DNA of 64,000 bases from JBLUOA01 sp048060095 (GTDB lineage Bacteria > Pseudomonadota > Alphaproteobacteria > Rhodobacterales > Rhodobacteraceae): NCBI RefSeq assembly GCF_048060095.1, contig NZ_JBLUOA010000002.1, positions 248,001-312,000 on the forward strand, written 5' to 3'. This document shows, in pieces, positions 27,776-38,860 of this stretch (positions are counted from its first letter, which is position 1; the number at the start of each line of letters is the position of its first letter). A program made the position numbers and the translations under genes. The notes beneath the pieces are model-generated. The model had not been told where the DNA came from and ran no database searches. It worked only from the letters and a program-made list of their open reading frames with translations.

Positions 27776-28990
27776 TTAGAAAAACGCCTGCAACCCGGTC
27801 TGCGCCCGCCCCAAAATCAGTGCATGAACGTCATGCGTGCCCTCGTATGTGTTCACCGTTTCAAGGTTCACCATATGCCGGATCACCTGAAACTCGCTTG
27901 AGATTCCGTTGCCGCCGTGCATGTCCCGCGCCATCCGTGCAATATCCAGCGCCTTGCCGCAATTGTTGCGCTTCATCAACGAAATCATCTCGGGCGCGGC
28001 GTTGCCCTCATCCATCAGCCGCCCGACACGCAAGGCCCCCTGAAGGCCCAGCGTGATCTCCGTCTGCATGTCGGCCAGCTTCTTCTGGAACAGTTGCGTG
28101 CCGGCGATCGGCTTGTTGAACTGCTTGCGGTCAAGCCCGTATTGCCGCGCCGCGTGCCAGCACGCCTCAGCCGCGCCCATGACCCCCCAACTGATCCCAT
28201 ACCGCGCACGGTTAAGGCACCCGAACGGCCCTTTCAGCCCTTCAACGTCGGGCAGCAACGCATCCTCGCCCACCTCGACGCCGTCCATCACAATCTCGCC
28301 CGTGATCGACGCCCTGAGCGACAGCTTGTTGCCGATTTTCGGCGCGGAAAGCCCCTTCATGCCTTTTTCAAGTACGAAGCCTTTGATCTTTCCGTCATGA
28401 GCCTCAGATTTCGCCCAGATAACAAAGACATCGGCAATCGGCGCATTGGAAATCCACATCTTGCTGCCCGAAATCACGTAGCCGCCATCGACTTTCTTAG
28501 CGACGGTTTTCATCCCGGCCGGGTCGGACCCTGCGTCAGGCTCCGTCAAACCGAAACAGCCGATGAACTCGCCAGATGCCAGCTTGGGCAGATACTTCGC
28601 ACGCTGCTCTTTCGATCCGTAGGCATAGATCGGATACATCACCAGCGACGATTGCACCGACATCATCGACCGATAACCGCTATCGACGCGCTCCACCTCG
28701 CGCGCGACCAACCCGTAGGAAACATACCCAGCGCCGATCCCGCCGTATTCCTCGGGCACCGTGACGCCAAGCAGCCCCATCTCTCCCATCTCGCGGAAAA
28801 TCTCCGGGTCGGTCTCCTCTTCCTCAAACGCTTTCAACACGCGCGGTTGCAGCTTTTCCTGCGCATAGGAATGGGCCGACTCGCGGATCATCCGCTCATC
28901 CTCGGACAGTTGCGCATCCAGCAGAAACGGGTCTTCCCAGTTGAAATGACCAAGTTCAGGGCGGCTTTGCGGGGCGAGGTCTTTTGCCAT
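27776..28990 (-). CDS. gcdH: glutaryl-CoA dehydrogenase
   Basis: FAD enzyme that oxidises and decarboxylates glutaryl-CoA to crotonyl-CoA, in lysine and aromatic breakdown. It is full length at 404 residues. The N-terminal ELGHFNWEDPFLLDAQLSEDE is typical of GcdH rather than other acyl-CoA dehydrogenases. GCFGLTEPDAGSDPAGM binds FAD, and NTYEGTHDVHALILGRAQTG carries the catalytic Glu. It sits between the saccharopine/lysine dehydrogenase gene and the E1 gene on the same strand. Confidence 0.93.
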   Translation of the reverse strand: MAKDLAPQSRPELGHFNWEDPFLLDAQLSEDERMIRESAHSYAQEKLQPRVLKAFEEEETDPEIFREMGEMGLLGVTVPEEYGGIGAGYVSYGLVAREVERVDSGYRSMMSVQSSLVMYPIYAYGSKEQRAKYLPKLASGEFIGCFGLTEPDAGSDPAGMKTVAKKVDGGYVISGSKMWISNAPIADVFVIWAKSEAHDGKIKGFVLEKGMKGLSAPKIGNKLSLRASITGEIVMDGVEVGEDALLPDVEGLKGPFGCLNRARYGISWGVMGAAEACWHAARQYGLDRKQFNKPIAGTQLFQKKLADMQTEITLGLQGALRVGRLMDEGNAAPEMISLMKRNNCGKALDIARMARDMHGGNGISSEFQVIRHMVNLETVNTYEGTHDVHALILGRAQTGLQAFF

Positions 28991-29077
28991 GTCAGGCTCC
29001 TTTCAGGATCGCAGCATCTCTTTTCACCGGCAGACTAGGCCAAGCGCATAGCGCCGACAATGCCACCACAACGGGCT

Positions 29078-29100
29078 TTCATCTTGCCAAAAATACTCAT
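29078..29100 (-). repeat. short intergenic repeat, copy C
   Basis: On the minus strand it reads GAGTATTTTTGGCAAGATGA, a shortened relative of the copies at 24.4 and 34.7 kb without the GC palindrome. It lies at the 3' end of the saccharopine/lysine dehydrogenase gene. Confidence 0.5.
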
Positions 29101-30164
29101 TGTTCCCCGCGCTGAAACAGCGCACCCGTCCGGATTTTCATGAACGCATCCAGCGGGATATCCTCTTGCTTCAGGAACCCCTGCTGCGGCAGCGCGCCGT
29201 CGCGCACCATCTCAATCACCGCAACAACCGAAGCCGACGTCGTCCAAGCAATCGCCGTGCGCCGCTTGCCTGCGACATCAACCGGGCGATACCCATGCAC
29301 GAATTCGCGCCGTTGCAGCCGTCCGTCGATCAAACCCTCAGCGGCGACATGCACATAGACCACATCATCCTGCACCGGCGGCTTGGCGTTGACTAGGATT
29401 TCGCCCGCCTCGGCCCGGCGATCCCGCATCAGAAGCTCATGAAAAAAGAAATTCATCAGCGACATATGACCAGGGTAACGCATGGTCTTGTAGTCGATGT
29501 TCTCGACGCTGCCGTGATAGGTGTCGCACATCGTCCCCAGCCCGCCCGAGGTCGTGAACGCCTCAAGCTTCACCCCGTCGATGTAAAGCGACTCGTGCCA
29601 TTCCATCGGGCTGACCCACTTGCGCTCGCCGCCCTCGATCACCTCGCAATCATTGAGGTATTCGTTCACGACTCCCTCCGGCGACCAGTTGAACGCATAG
29701 CCCATCAGACCCGTCGGGTTCTGCGGCAGCGCGCCAACCCGCATCCGGCAGGATCGGCAGGTTTCAAACTGCGCGATCAGATCGGCCCCGACGATCCCGA
29801 CAAACCCCGGCGCCAGCCCGCATTGCGGGGCCATCAGCCCTTTCGAAGTCGCGGCGAGTTTCTGGATCGCCTGCGTCGTCGGCACGTCCTCTGTCAGATC
29901 GAAATAGTGGATGCCCGCCGCATGGGCCGCCTCGGCCAGCGGAATGTTCAGGCTGTAGGGCAGGCAGGACAGCACCGCATCCACCTTGCCGAACGCATCC
30001 CGCATCGCATCGCCAGAGGTCACGTCAAGCGCCCGCACCACGAAGGGATGATCCCCGCCGCGCGGCGCGACGTCGATCCCGGTCACGGCAAACCCCGCTT
30101 CGTGCAGCAGCGTCGCGGCCAGCGTGCCGACCTTGCCCAGCCCCAAAACGATGATCTTCTGCAT
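29097..30164 (-). CDS. saccharopine dehydrogenase-family oxidoreductase (saccharopine or lysine 6-dehydrogenase)
   Basis: A 355-residue NAD(P)-dependent enzyme. The Rossmann fold starts QKIIVLGLGKVGTLAATLL, followed by DAVLSCLPYSLNIPLAEAAHAAGIHYFDL and APQCGLAPGFVGIVGADL, which are diagnostic of the family. The product in either case would be aminoadipate semialdehyde. The length fits lysine 6-dehydrogenase as well as saccharopine dehydrogenase; no lysine-ketoglutarate reductase gene is in the window, which slightly favours the former. The ATG at 30164 is followed directly by the fold, so the longer frame is rejected. Divergent LysR-family gene 106 bases away. Confidence 0.85.
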   Translation of the reverse strand: MQKIIVLGLGKVGTLAATLLHEAGFAVTGIDVAPRGGDHPFVVRALDVTSGDAMRDAFGKVDAVLSCLPYSLNIPLAEAAHAAGIHYFDLTEDVPTTQAIQKLAATSKGLMAPQCGLAPGFVGIVGADLIAQFETCRSCRMRVGALPQNPTGLMGYAFNWSPEGVVNEYLNDCEVIEGGERKWVSPMEWHESLYIDGVKLEAFTTSGGLGTMCDTYHGSVENIDYKTMRYPGHMSLMNFFFHELLMRDRRAEAGEILVNAKPPVQDDVVYVHVAAEGLIDGRLQRREFVHGYRPVDVAGKRRTAIAWTTSASVVAVIEMVRDGALPQQGFLKQEDIPLDAFMKIRTGALFQRGEQ

Positions 30165-30270
30165 GATACGCCCTCTGCCCTCAGGTGATTTGCGACCGAC
30201 GATAGCAATTGCTGCCCCGCGCAAACATCATTAAATACGCAGCGATACATGAGAATTGCGAATGTAACCG

Positions 30271-31176
30271 ATGCAGCAGACCCACCAGCGCCAGATCACC
30301 CCGTCCTTCGCCGCCTTGCGCGCCTTTGAATGCGCCGCGCGACACGGCAGTTTCACCCTCGCCGCTGAGGAGTTGCACCTGACCCAAAGCGCCGTCAGCC
30401 GTCAGGTGAAAGACCTTGAAGGGCTGCTTGGCTTTTCGCTGTTCCGCCGCAACGGGCGCCGGGTGCTGCTGACCGACGCGGGGGCGGAGTTTGCATCGAA
30501 CCTCGCCATCGACCTTGAACGGCTGAAGCAAACCGTGACCCGCGCCGTGGCCGCCGGGAACACCAAGAAGACCCTGCGCATCGCGACGCTCGCGACCTTC
30601 GCCAGCCGCTGGCTGATCCCACGCCTGCCGGGGTTCGAAAAACTCTACCCCGATGTGGAAATCAGCCTGTCCGCCCGCAGCCACGCTTTCAACTTCGACG
30701 AAGAACGCTTTGATCTTGCGATTTATTATGGCCTGGACGACTGGCCCGACACCCAGATGACCAAACTGTGCGAGGAAGAACTGCTCGCCGTCGCCTCCCC
30801 CGCCTTTCACGACGCGCATGACCTGACTGATCCGGCGCAGATTGCCCATGCGCCCCTGCTGCATCAGGAAGACCATCCAAGCTATTGGTCGGATTGGCTC
30901 CAGCTTCAGGGCCACGACGCGCCCCATGCCCCGCGCGGCAAGATCTATGACCAATTCTCGATGAGCATCGCCGCCGCGTCCGCTGGCCTCGGCGCGGCAA
31001 TCGTGCCGCGTTATCTGATCGAGGACGAGCTTCGGCAAGGCACACTCGTCCCCTTACCCGGCAAACCGCTGGTGACGCGGAACGCCTATTACCTCGTCAC
31101 CCCCGCAGGCGCGGGCAGTGAGATGGCGCATCGCTTTGGCCAATGGGTGAAAACGCAGGTGTCGCGCCGACGCTAA
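30271..31176 (+). CDS. LysR-family regulator, GcvA-like
   Basis: This 301-residue regulator has the GcvA-subgroup N-terminus: TPSFAALRAFECAARHGSFTLAAEELHLTQSAVSRQVKDLEGLLG, the winged helix. VLLTDAGAEFASNLA follows, then a ligand-binding domain ending with SAGLGAAIVPRYLIEDELRQG. It is divergent from the saccharopine/lysine dehydrogenase gene, so control of the lysine-catabolic genes is likely but inferred. The 3' end is two bases from the convergent Crp-family gene. Confidence 0.9.
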   Translation: MQQTHQRQITPSFAALRAFECAARHGSFTLAAEELHLTQSAVSRQVKDLEGLLGFSLFRRNGRRVLLTDAGAEFASNLAIDLERLKQTVTRAVAAGNTKKTLRIATLATFASRWLIPRLPGFEKLYPDVEISLSARSHAFNFDEERFDLAIYYGLDDWPDTQMTKLCEEELLAVASPAFHDAHDLTDPAQIAHAPLLHQEDHPSYWSDWLQLQGHDAPHAPRGKIYDQFSMSIAAASAGLGAAIVPRYLIEDELRQGTLVPLPGKPLVTRNAYYLVTPAGAGSEMAHRFGQWVKTQVSRRR

Positions 31177-31178
31177 CG

Positions 31179-31907
31179 CTACATCAGGGGCCGTTCCAGC
31201 GGCGGCGAAAGCTCCACCCCCGCGATCCGTGCCAGCCCCTTGAGGTCATGAAGCTGCAACGTCCCGTCATGCCAGCTTATCATCTGCCGGTCGCGCAACT
31301 TGCCAAGCGTCTTGTTCGTATGCACCAGCGAAAAGCCCAGCGCGTCCGCCAGGTCCTGCTGCGAATAGGGCATCGGAATTGCCCCATCCTGCACCATATC
31401 AAGCGCCGTGGCACGCATGTGAAACCGCACCAGCGCCCAGGCGACCGCCGCCAGCGCCGTCCGCTGTCCGACCGTGGCCAGCGCATCACCCAGCAGATGC
31501 TCCTCCACCGCGGCAAGCCATGTCAGCGCAAAGGCTCTCTCGGGGTGGTCGCGGAAAAACGTCCAGAACTCCGCCCGGTCAAAGACGCATAGCGTCATCT
31601 GGGTCGTCGCCTCGACCGAATGGCCCATTTCCCCCATCAGCCCGGCCTGCATCCCGATAAAGTCACCCGGAAAGATAAAATTGATGACCTGCCGCTGCCC
31701 GCCTTCCAAGGTCTTGTAGCGCAACCCCATTCCCCTCAGCGCGGTGAACAGTTGCGGGCTGTTCGACCCCTCCATCAGCAGGGTTTTACCGGCGTCGATA
31801 ACAAGCTCTCCGGCCTTGAAACGCTGCATATACCGAACCTCATCCGCGCTCATCTGCGCGAACAGGTCTTTCCTTCGCAAGCTGCAATTCTCGCAGTCGG
31901 TGGTCAT
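31179..31907 (-). CDS. Crp/Fnr-family transcriptional regulator
   Basis: A 242-residue regulator with an N-terminal cyclic-nucleotide-like beta-roll (GMGLRYKTLEGGQRQVINFIFPGDFIGMQAGL) and a C-terminal helix-turn-helix (YSQQDLADALGFSLVHTNKTLGKLRDRQM). Only two N-terminal Cys (DCENCSLRR) are visible, fewer than the four ligands of an oxygen-sensing Fnr, so it probably senses something else. It diverges from the degenerate receiver gene, with a 9-base perfect inverted repeat between them. Confidence 0.9.
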   Translation of the reverse strand: MTTDCENCSLRRKDLFAQMSADEVRYMQRFKAGELVIDAGKTLLMEGSNSPQLFTALRGMGLRYKTLEGGQRQVINFIFPGDFIGMQAGLMGEMGHSVEATTQMTLCVFDRAEFWTFFRDHPERAFALTWLAAVEEHLLGDALATVGQRTALAAVAWALVRFHMRATALDMVQDGAIPMPYSQQDLADALGFSLVHTNKTLGKLRDRQMISWHDGTLQLHDLKGLARIAGVELSPPLERPLM

Positions 31908-31947
31908 AGATTACGTCCCGTCAACCATATGTCATAGTTTAATGCGC

Positions 31948-31989
31948 CCTTTTCAAAAGTAATGCAGATATGCGCCATACTTGAAAAGG
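31948..31989. promoter_or_regulatory. inverted repeat in the crp/receiver intergenic region
   Basis: CCTTTTCAA at 31948-31956 and its exact complement TTGAAAAGG at 31981-31989 frame a 24-base AT-rich spacer between the divergent genes. It is a candidate operator; the half-sites are not the FNR consensus. Confidence 0.45.
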
Positions 31990-32002
31990 AAAGATTGGAA
32001 TT

Positions 32003-32353
32003 ATGCGTCAGTTTCTGGTGTTGGAATCGAATCCGCTCGTGGCCGAGGATTTGGCGGAGGCGCTGCGCACGGGCTGCGAAGGGTGCGTGGTTGCCGTTGC
32101 GGCCTCGATTGAAGAGGCCACCGATCTTTTGGCGAAAACCAAGGACCTGACCGCCGCGTTTCTGCGCGCGCCGTTCGACGCGCTGAAGGACTCGGGCCTG
32201 CCCCAGCGGATCACCGAACTCGGCGCGCAGCTTGTCGTGTTCGACGATACCGGGCTGTGCGAAGATGTTCAGGGCTGGATCATGCTTCCGACGCCATTCA
32301 CCAACGACATGATCGAACAGGCCCTTGCCCGGATCGCGCCGGGCGACAGCTGA
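32003..32353 (+). CDS. degenerate receiver-domain protein
   Basis: A 116-residue protein with the shape of a CheY receiver but without its chemistry. The acidic pocket position reads VLESNPLVAED, the phospho-acceptor strand reads LTAAFLRAP with no Asp, and the KPF position is PTPF with Thr for Lys. It therefore cannot be phosphorylated in the normal way and may act as a protein-binding or pseudo-receiver module. It is divergent from a Crp-type regulator. AAAGGAAAGATTGG precedes the ATG. Confidence 0.75.
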   Translation: MRQFLVLESNPLVAEDLAEALRTGCEGCVVAVAASIEEATDLLAKTKDLTAAFLRAPFDALKDSGLPQRITELGAQLVVFDDTGLCEDVQGWIMLPTPFTNDMIEQALARIAPGDS

Positions 32354-32458
32354 CACTGATGAGCTTTCCGCATCGGTCCGGCAGTATTTCACGATTTTAT
32401 CGAAGGTAGAATTCGCCTACCTTGCGGCCAAATCTCAGCTATGGAAGAGGAGCCGCAG

Positions 32459-33970
32459 ATGTCCGCCACGTCTGAAATCCACGACATCATGTCCCGCCTC
32501 GGTGTCGAAAAGTCCGCCTATACCGGCGGCGACACCCCGATCACCAGCCCCGTGACGGGCGAAGAAATCGCGCGAGTCACCGAAATCTCCGCTGCCGATA
32601 CCAAGGCCGCCATCGACAAGGCGCATGACGCCTTCAAGGCGTGGCGCGACGTGCCCGCCCCCCGGCGCGGCGAACTCGTCCGCCTGATGGGCGAGGAACT
32701 GCGCGCCGCCAAGGACGATCTGGGCCGCATCATCACCATCGACGTCGGCAAAGTGACCTCCGAAGGACTGGGCGAGATTCAAGAGATGATCGACATCTGC
32801 GATTTCGCCACCGGCCTTTCCCGCCAGCTTTACGGTCTGACCATCGCGACCGAACGCCCCGGCCACCGGATGATGGAACAATGGCACCCGATGGGCGTGG
32901 TCGGCGTGATCTCCGCCTTCAACTTCCCCGCCGCCGTCTGGTCGTGGAACGCGGCCATCGCTTTCGTCTGCGGCAATTCCGTCGTCTGGAAACCGAGCGA
33001 GAAGACCCCGCTCATCTCCCTCGCCTGCAAGGCCGTGTTCGACCGCGCCGCCGCACGTTTCGGTGACGCGCCCGACAACCTCCTGACCCTGCTGATCGGC
33101 GACAAGGACGTGGGCGAAGTGCTGGTCGATCACCCGCGCGTTCCAGTCCTCTCCGCCACCGGCTCCACCCGCATGGGGCGCGAAGTCGCCCCCCGCGTTG
33201 CCAAACGCTTCGGCCGCTCGATCCTCGAACTCGGCGGCAACAACGCGGGCATCGTCTGCCCGTCGGCGGATCAGAACATGGCCCTCGCCGCCATCGCGTT
33301 CGGCGCAATGGGCACCGCTGGCCAGCGCTGCACCAGCCAGCGCCGCGCCTTTGTCCATTCCTCGATCTACGATGAATTCGTCCCGCGCCTGAAGGCCGCA
33401 TATCAGTCCGTAAAAATCGGCAGCCCCCTCACCACCGACGCCCTCGTCGGCCCGCTGATCGACAAACGCGCGGCGGACGGCATGGCAAAGGCGCTGGAAG
33501 ACGCCAAGGCCGCAGGCGGCACCGTCACCGGCGGCGAAGAAGTCGACGCGGGGCATAGCGGCACCTACTACCGCCGCCCGGCCATCGTCGAAATGCCCGA
33601 ACATGCCGGCATCGTGTGCGAAGAAACCTTCGCCCCGATCCTCTACGTTATGCGCTACGACGATCTCGACGACGCGATCGACATGCAGAACGGCGTCGGC
33701 GCGGGCCTGTCCTCGACCATCTTCACCCTCGACATGCGCGAGGCGGAGCAGTTCCTGTCCGCCGCCGGGTCCGACTGCGGCATCGCCAACGTCAATATCG
33801 GCACCTCAGGCGCGGAAATCGGCGGCGCGTTCGGCGGCGAAAAGGAAACCGGCGGCGGGCGCGAAAGCGGGTCGGACGCGTGGAAGGCCTACATGCGCCG
33901 CGCGACCAACACGATCAACTATTCCCGCGACCTGCCGCTGGCCCAGGGCGTGAGCTTTGACATCGACTAA
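32459..33970 (+). CDS. amaB: ALDH7-type aminoadipate-semialdehyde (piperideine-6-carboxylate) dehydrogenase
   Basis: NAD-dependent aldehyde dehydrogenase of the antiquitin class, 503 residues. FNFPAAVWSWNAAIAF and GNSVVWKPSEKTPL bind the cofactor, LELGGNNAGIV carries the general base and GQRCTSQRRAFVH the catalytic Cys. The C-terminal NIGTSGAEIGGAFGGEKETG is the diagnostic antiquitin stretch. It would oxidise aminoadipate semialdehyde to 2-aminoadipate, the step between the dehydrogenase at 29 kb and the later CoA steps. The ATG at 32459 has AAGAGGAG 6 bases upstream. Confidence 0.88.
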   Translation: MSATSEIHDIMSRLGVEKSAYTGGDTPITSPVTGEEIARVTEISAADTKAAIDKAHDAFKAWRDVPAPRRGELVRLMGEELRAAKDDLGRIITIDVGKVTSEGLGEIQEMIDICDFATGLSRQLYGLTIATERPGHRMMEQWHPMGVVGVISAFNFPAAVWSWNAAIAFVCGNSVVWKPSEKTPLISLACKAVFDRAAARFGDAPDNLLTLLIGDKDVGEVLVDHPRVPVLSATGSTRMGREVAPRVAKRFGRSILELGGNNAGIVCPSADQNMALAAIAFGAMGTAGQRCTSQRRAFVHSSIYDEFVPRLKAAYQSVKIGSPLTTDALVGPLIDKRAADGMAKALEDAKAAGGTVTGGEEVDAGHSGTYYRRPAIVEMPEHAGIVCEETFAPILYVMRYDDLDDAIDMQNGVGAGLSSTIFTLDMREAEQFLSAAGSDCGIANVNIGTSGAEIGGAFGGEKETGGGRESGSDAWKAYMRRATNTINYSRDLPLAQGVSFDID

Positions 33971-33985
33971 CCCGACGGTGCGCCC

Positions 33986-34615
33986 TCAAAAGGGGCGCAC
34001 CACATTGCCCGAATAGAAATAGACCCCCATCCCCAGCGCAAAAAGCACGACCCCCGCGACCGAGTGCAGCACGAAGGCCAGCGGAAAGCTCCGCTTGACC
34101 TCGTAGGCCCAGGCAAAGATCAGCCCGCCGAAAAAGGTCATCCCCGCGACGACCCAGCTCCAATACATCAGGTGGCCGAAGGAAAACAGCGCGGCATTCA
34201 GGACGAGCCCCGCCGTCCCCCGCGGCAACACCGCGCCATACCGACGGAAATACAGCACCCGGAACAACAGCTCCTGCGGCAGCGCCGACAGGAACGGATA
34301 GAACAACGCGATCACCAACATGAATTCCGGCCGCGCCTTCACCAAGGCAAACAACGCCCCCGGTGCGGACACCGACAAAACCGCATAGCCGGTCACGAAC
34401 GTCACCACCGCAACCAGCACGACCACCGGCAGACGCACCGCGCGCCAGCCCCGCCAAAGGTCGCGCCAATGGAATCCCGGCGTCAGATGCAACAGCACCA
34501 TCCCGGCCACCATCATCCCCAGCAGAACCGGAAACAGCCAGCCTTGCGGCAACAGAACCGCCATCAGGATCGGCGCGCCGATAAACAGAACCAGGAACTC
34601 TACCAGACGGATCAT
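33986..34615 (-). CDS. CPBP (CAAX protease-like) intramembrane protease family protein
   Basis: This 209-residue multi-helix membrane protein has the three CPBP motifs in order. Motif 1 is LPQELLFRVLYFRR, with Gln in place of the first Glu of the usual EExxxR. Motif 2 is ALFSFGHLMYW and motif 3 is FVLHSVAGVVLF. The conserved second Glu, Arg and both His remain. Members cleave or bind prenylated or peptide substrates. The gene converges on the aldehyde dehydrogenase gene. Confidence 0.82.
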   Translation of the reverse strand: MIRLVEFLVLFIGAPILMAVLLPQGWLFPVLLGMMVAGMVLLHLTPGFHWRDLWRGWRAVRLPVVVLVAVVTFVTGYAVLSVSAPGALFALVKARPEFMLVIALFYPFLSALPQELLFRVLYFRRYGAVLPRGTAGLVLNAALFSFGHLMYWSWVVAGMTFFGGLIFAWAYEVKRSFPLAFVLHSVAGVVLFALGMGVYFYSGNVVRPF

Positions 34616-34705
34616 GCAACTCCGCTCCGCAACCCTCCCGACAACCTAGTTGCGACATCTTGAAATTCCAGTGAAATTTCGGTGAAACCCGACGCCCGCA
34701 AAAAC

Positions 34706-34740
34706 CAGTTTCCAGAAATATCCCCTCCGGAGGATGCCAA
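34706..34740 (-). repeat. Rhodobacterales-type intergenic repeat, copy B
   Basis: On the minus strand it reads CATCCTCCGGAGGGGATATT followed by TCTGGAAACTGG. The GC part is a perfect 10-base palindrome cctccggagg. It is followed at 34740-34756 by a hairpin gcatcc-gcaa-ggatgc with a GNRA-type loop. It lies in the 282-base gap before carB, which otherwise shows no gene. Confidence 0.6.
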
Positions 34741-34897
34741 GCATCCGCAAGGATGCGCGCCCAATCCCGTGGCGCGGCACGCGCCTCCGCCTTTCAGCGA
34801 CCCCGACAGATACGAAATTCGCGGCCATCAGGGCTTGCACCTCGCCCCTTCATGTCTATAACCCACGACAATTTGCGCATACCCGGGGGCCGCACAC

Positions 34898-38233
<3,336 letters not shown>

Positions 38234-38302
38234 ACTCTACGACTTGACATATTCTGTAAGTCCCTCGCAGTATGTTGTGGGGTTCATAGAGGTTTTGACA
38301 AG

Positions 38303-38860
38303 ATGAGTGACACAACACTAATTGTAGACATGGCGATTGGCCGTTTAGAGGTTTCGGGCAGCGAGAGCTTTGTGCGAGATATTTACAAGGATTTTTGCGC
38401 GGAACTTGGAAGCAATAGGCCTGTGCAAACATCCTTAACCTCAACTGCGACGAACAAGAGAGAAACCCAAGCTCCAGACGAGGCAGTTAAGAAGGTAAGC
38501 AAGCCGAAGGGCAATAAAACTTCGTCAACGGCTATGCTCAACAAAGACTTGGATGTATCTGGCCTCAAGGATTATTTTTCTGAGTTCGACACGAAAAAGG
38601 CCGCGGAACAAGCACTGATATTCACGATGTTTCTTCGTGAGGTCAGAGGGATAGTTCCATGCACCGCCGACGACATCTATACCTGCTTCTTTACTATGAA
38701 AGATCAACTCAAACTCCCCTCAATGACGAGCCTGTTCAACAACGATCGCGCGCGCACGGGATTTTTCAAACGTGTGGAAAATGGAAAAGTTGAGATCACG
38801 CAAATCGGCGAGAACCACTTCAATCACAACCTAAAGAAGATCGAGTCCTCGGACGACTAG
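38303..38860 (+). CDS. accessory protein, unknown function, wHTH-like C-terminus
   Basis: I do not recognise a family. The 185-residue product starts with a short conserved-looking segment (LIVDMAIGRLEVSGSESFVRDIYKDF), then a linker rich in Lys, Thr and Ser. A C-terminal domain of ~85 residues follows: TKKAAEQALIFTMFLREV, CTADDIYTCFFTM, SLFNNDRARTGFFKRVENG and VEITQIGENHF. That domain resembles the N-terminus of the convergent neighbour. The coding sequence is clearly AT-richer than carB. The two genes share overlapping stop codons in ACTAGT. A TTGACA lies 60 bases upstream. Likely horizontally acquired. Confidence 0.7.
   Translation: MSDTTLIVDMAIGRLEVSGSESFVRDIYKDFCAELGSNRPVQTSLTSTATNKRETQAPDEAVKKVSKPKGNKTSSTAMLNKDLDVSGLKDYFSEFDTKKAAEQALIFTMFLREVRGIVPCTADDIYTCFFTMKDQLKLPSMTSLFNNDRARTGFFKRVENGKVEITQIGENHFNHNLKKIESSDD

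Noticed and set aside
33977..34001. 9-bp hairpin between aldehyde dehydrogenase and CPBP genes as a terminator
   Set aside because: There is no T-run and it overlaps the end of the CPBP coding sequence, so a terminator role is not supported.
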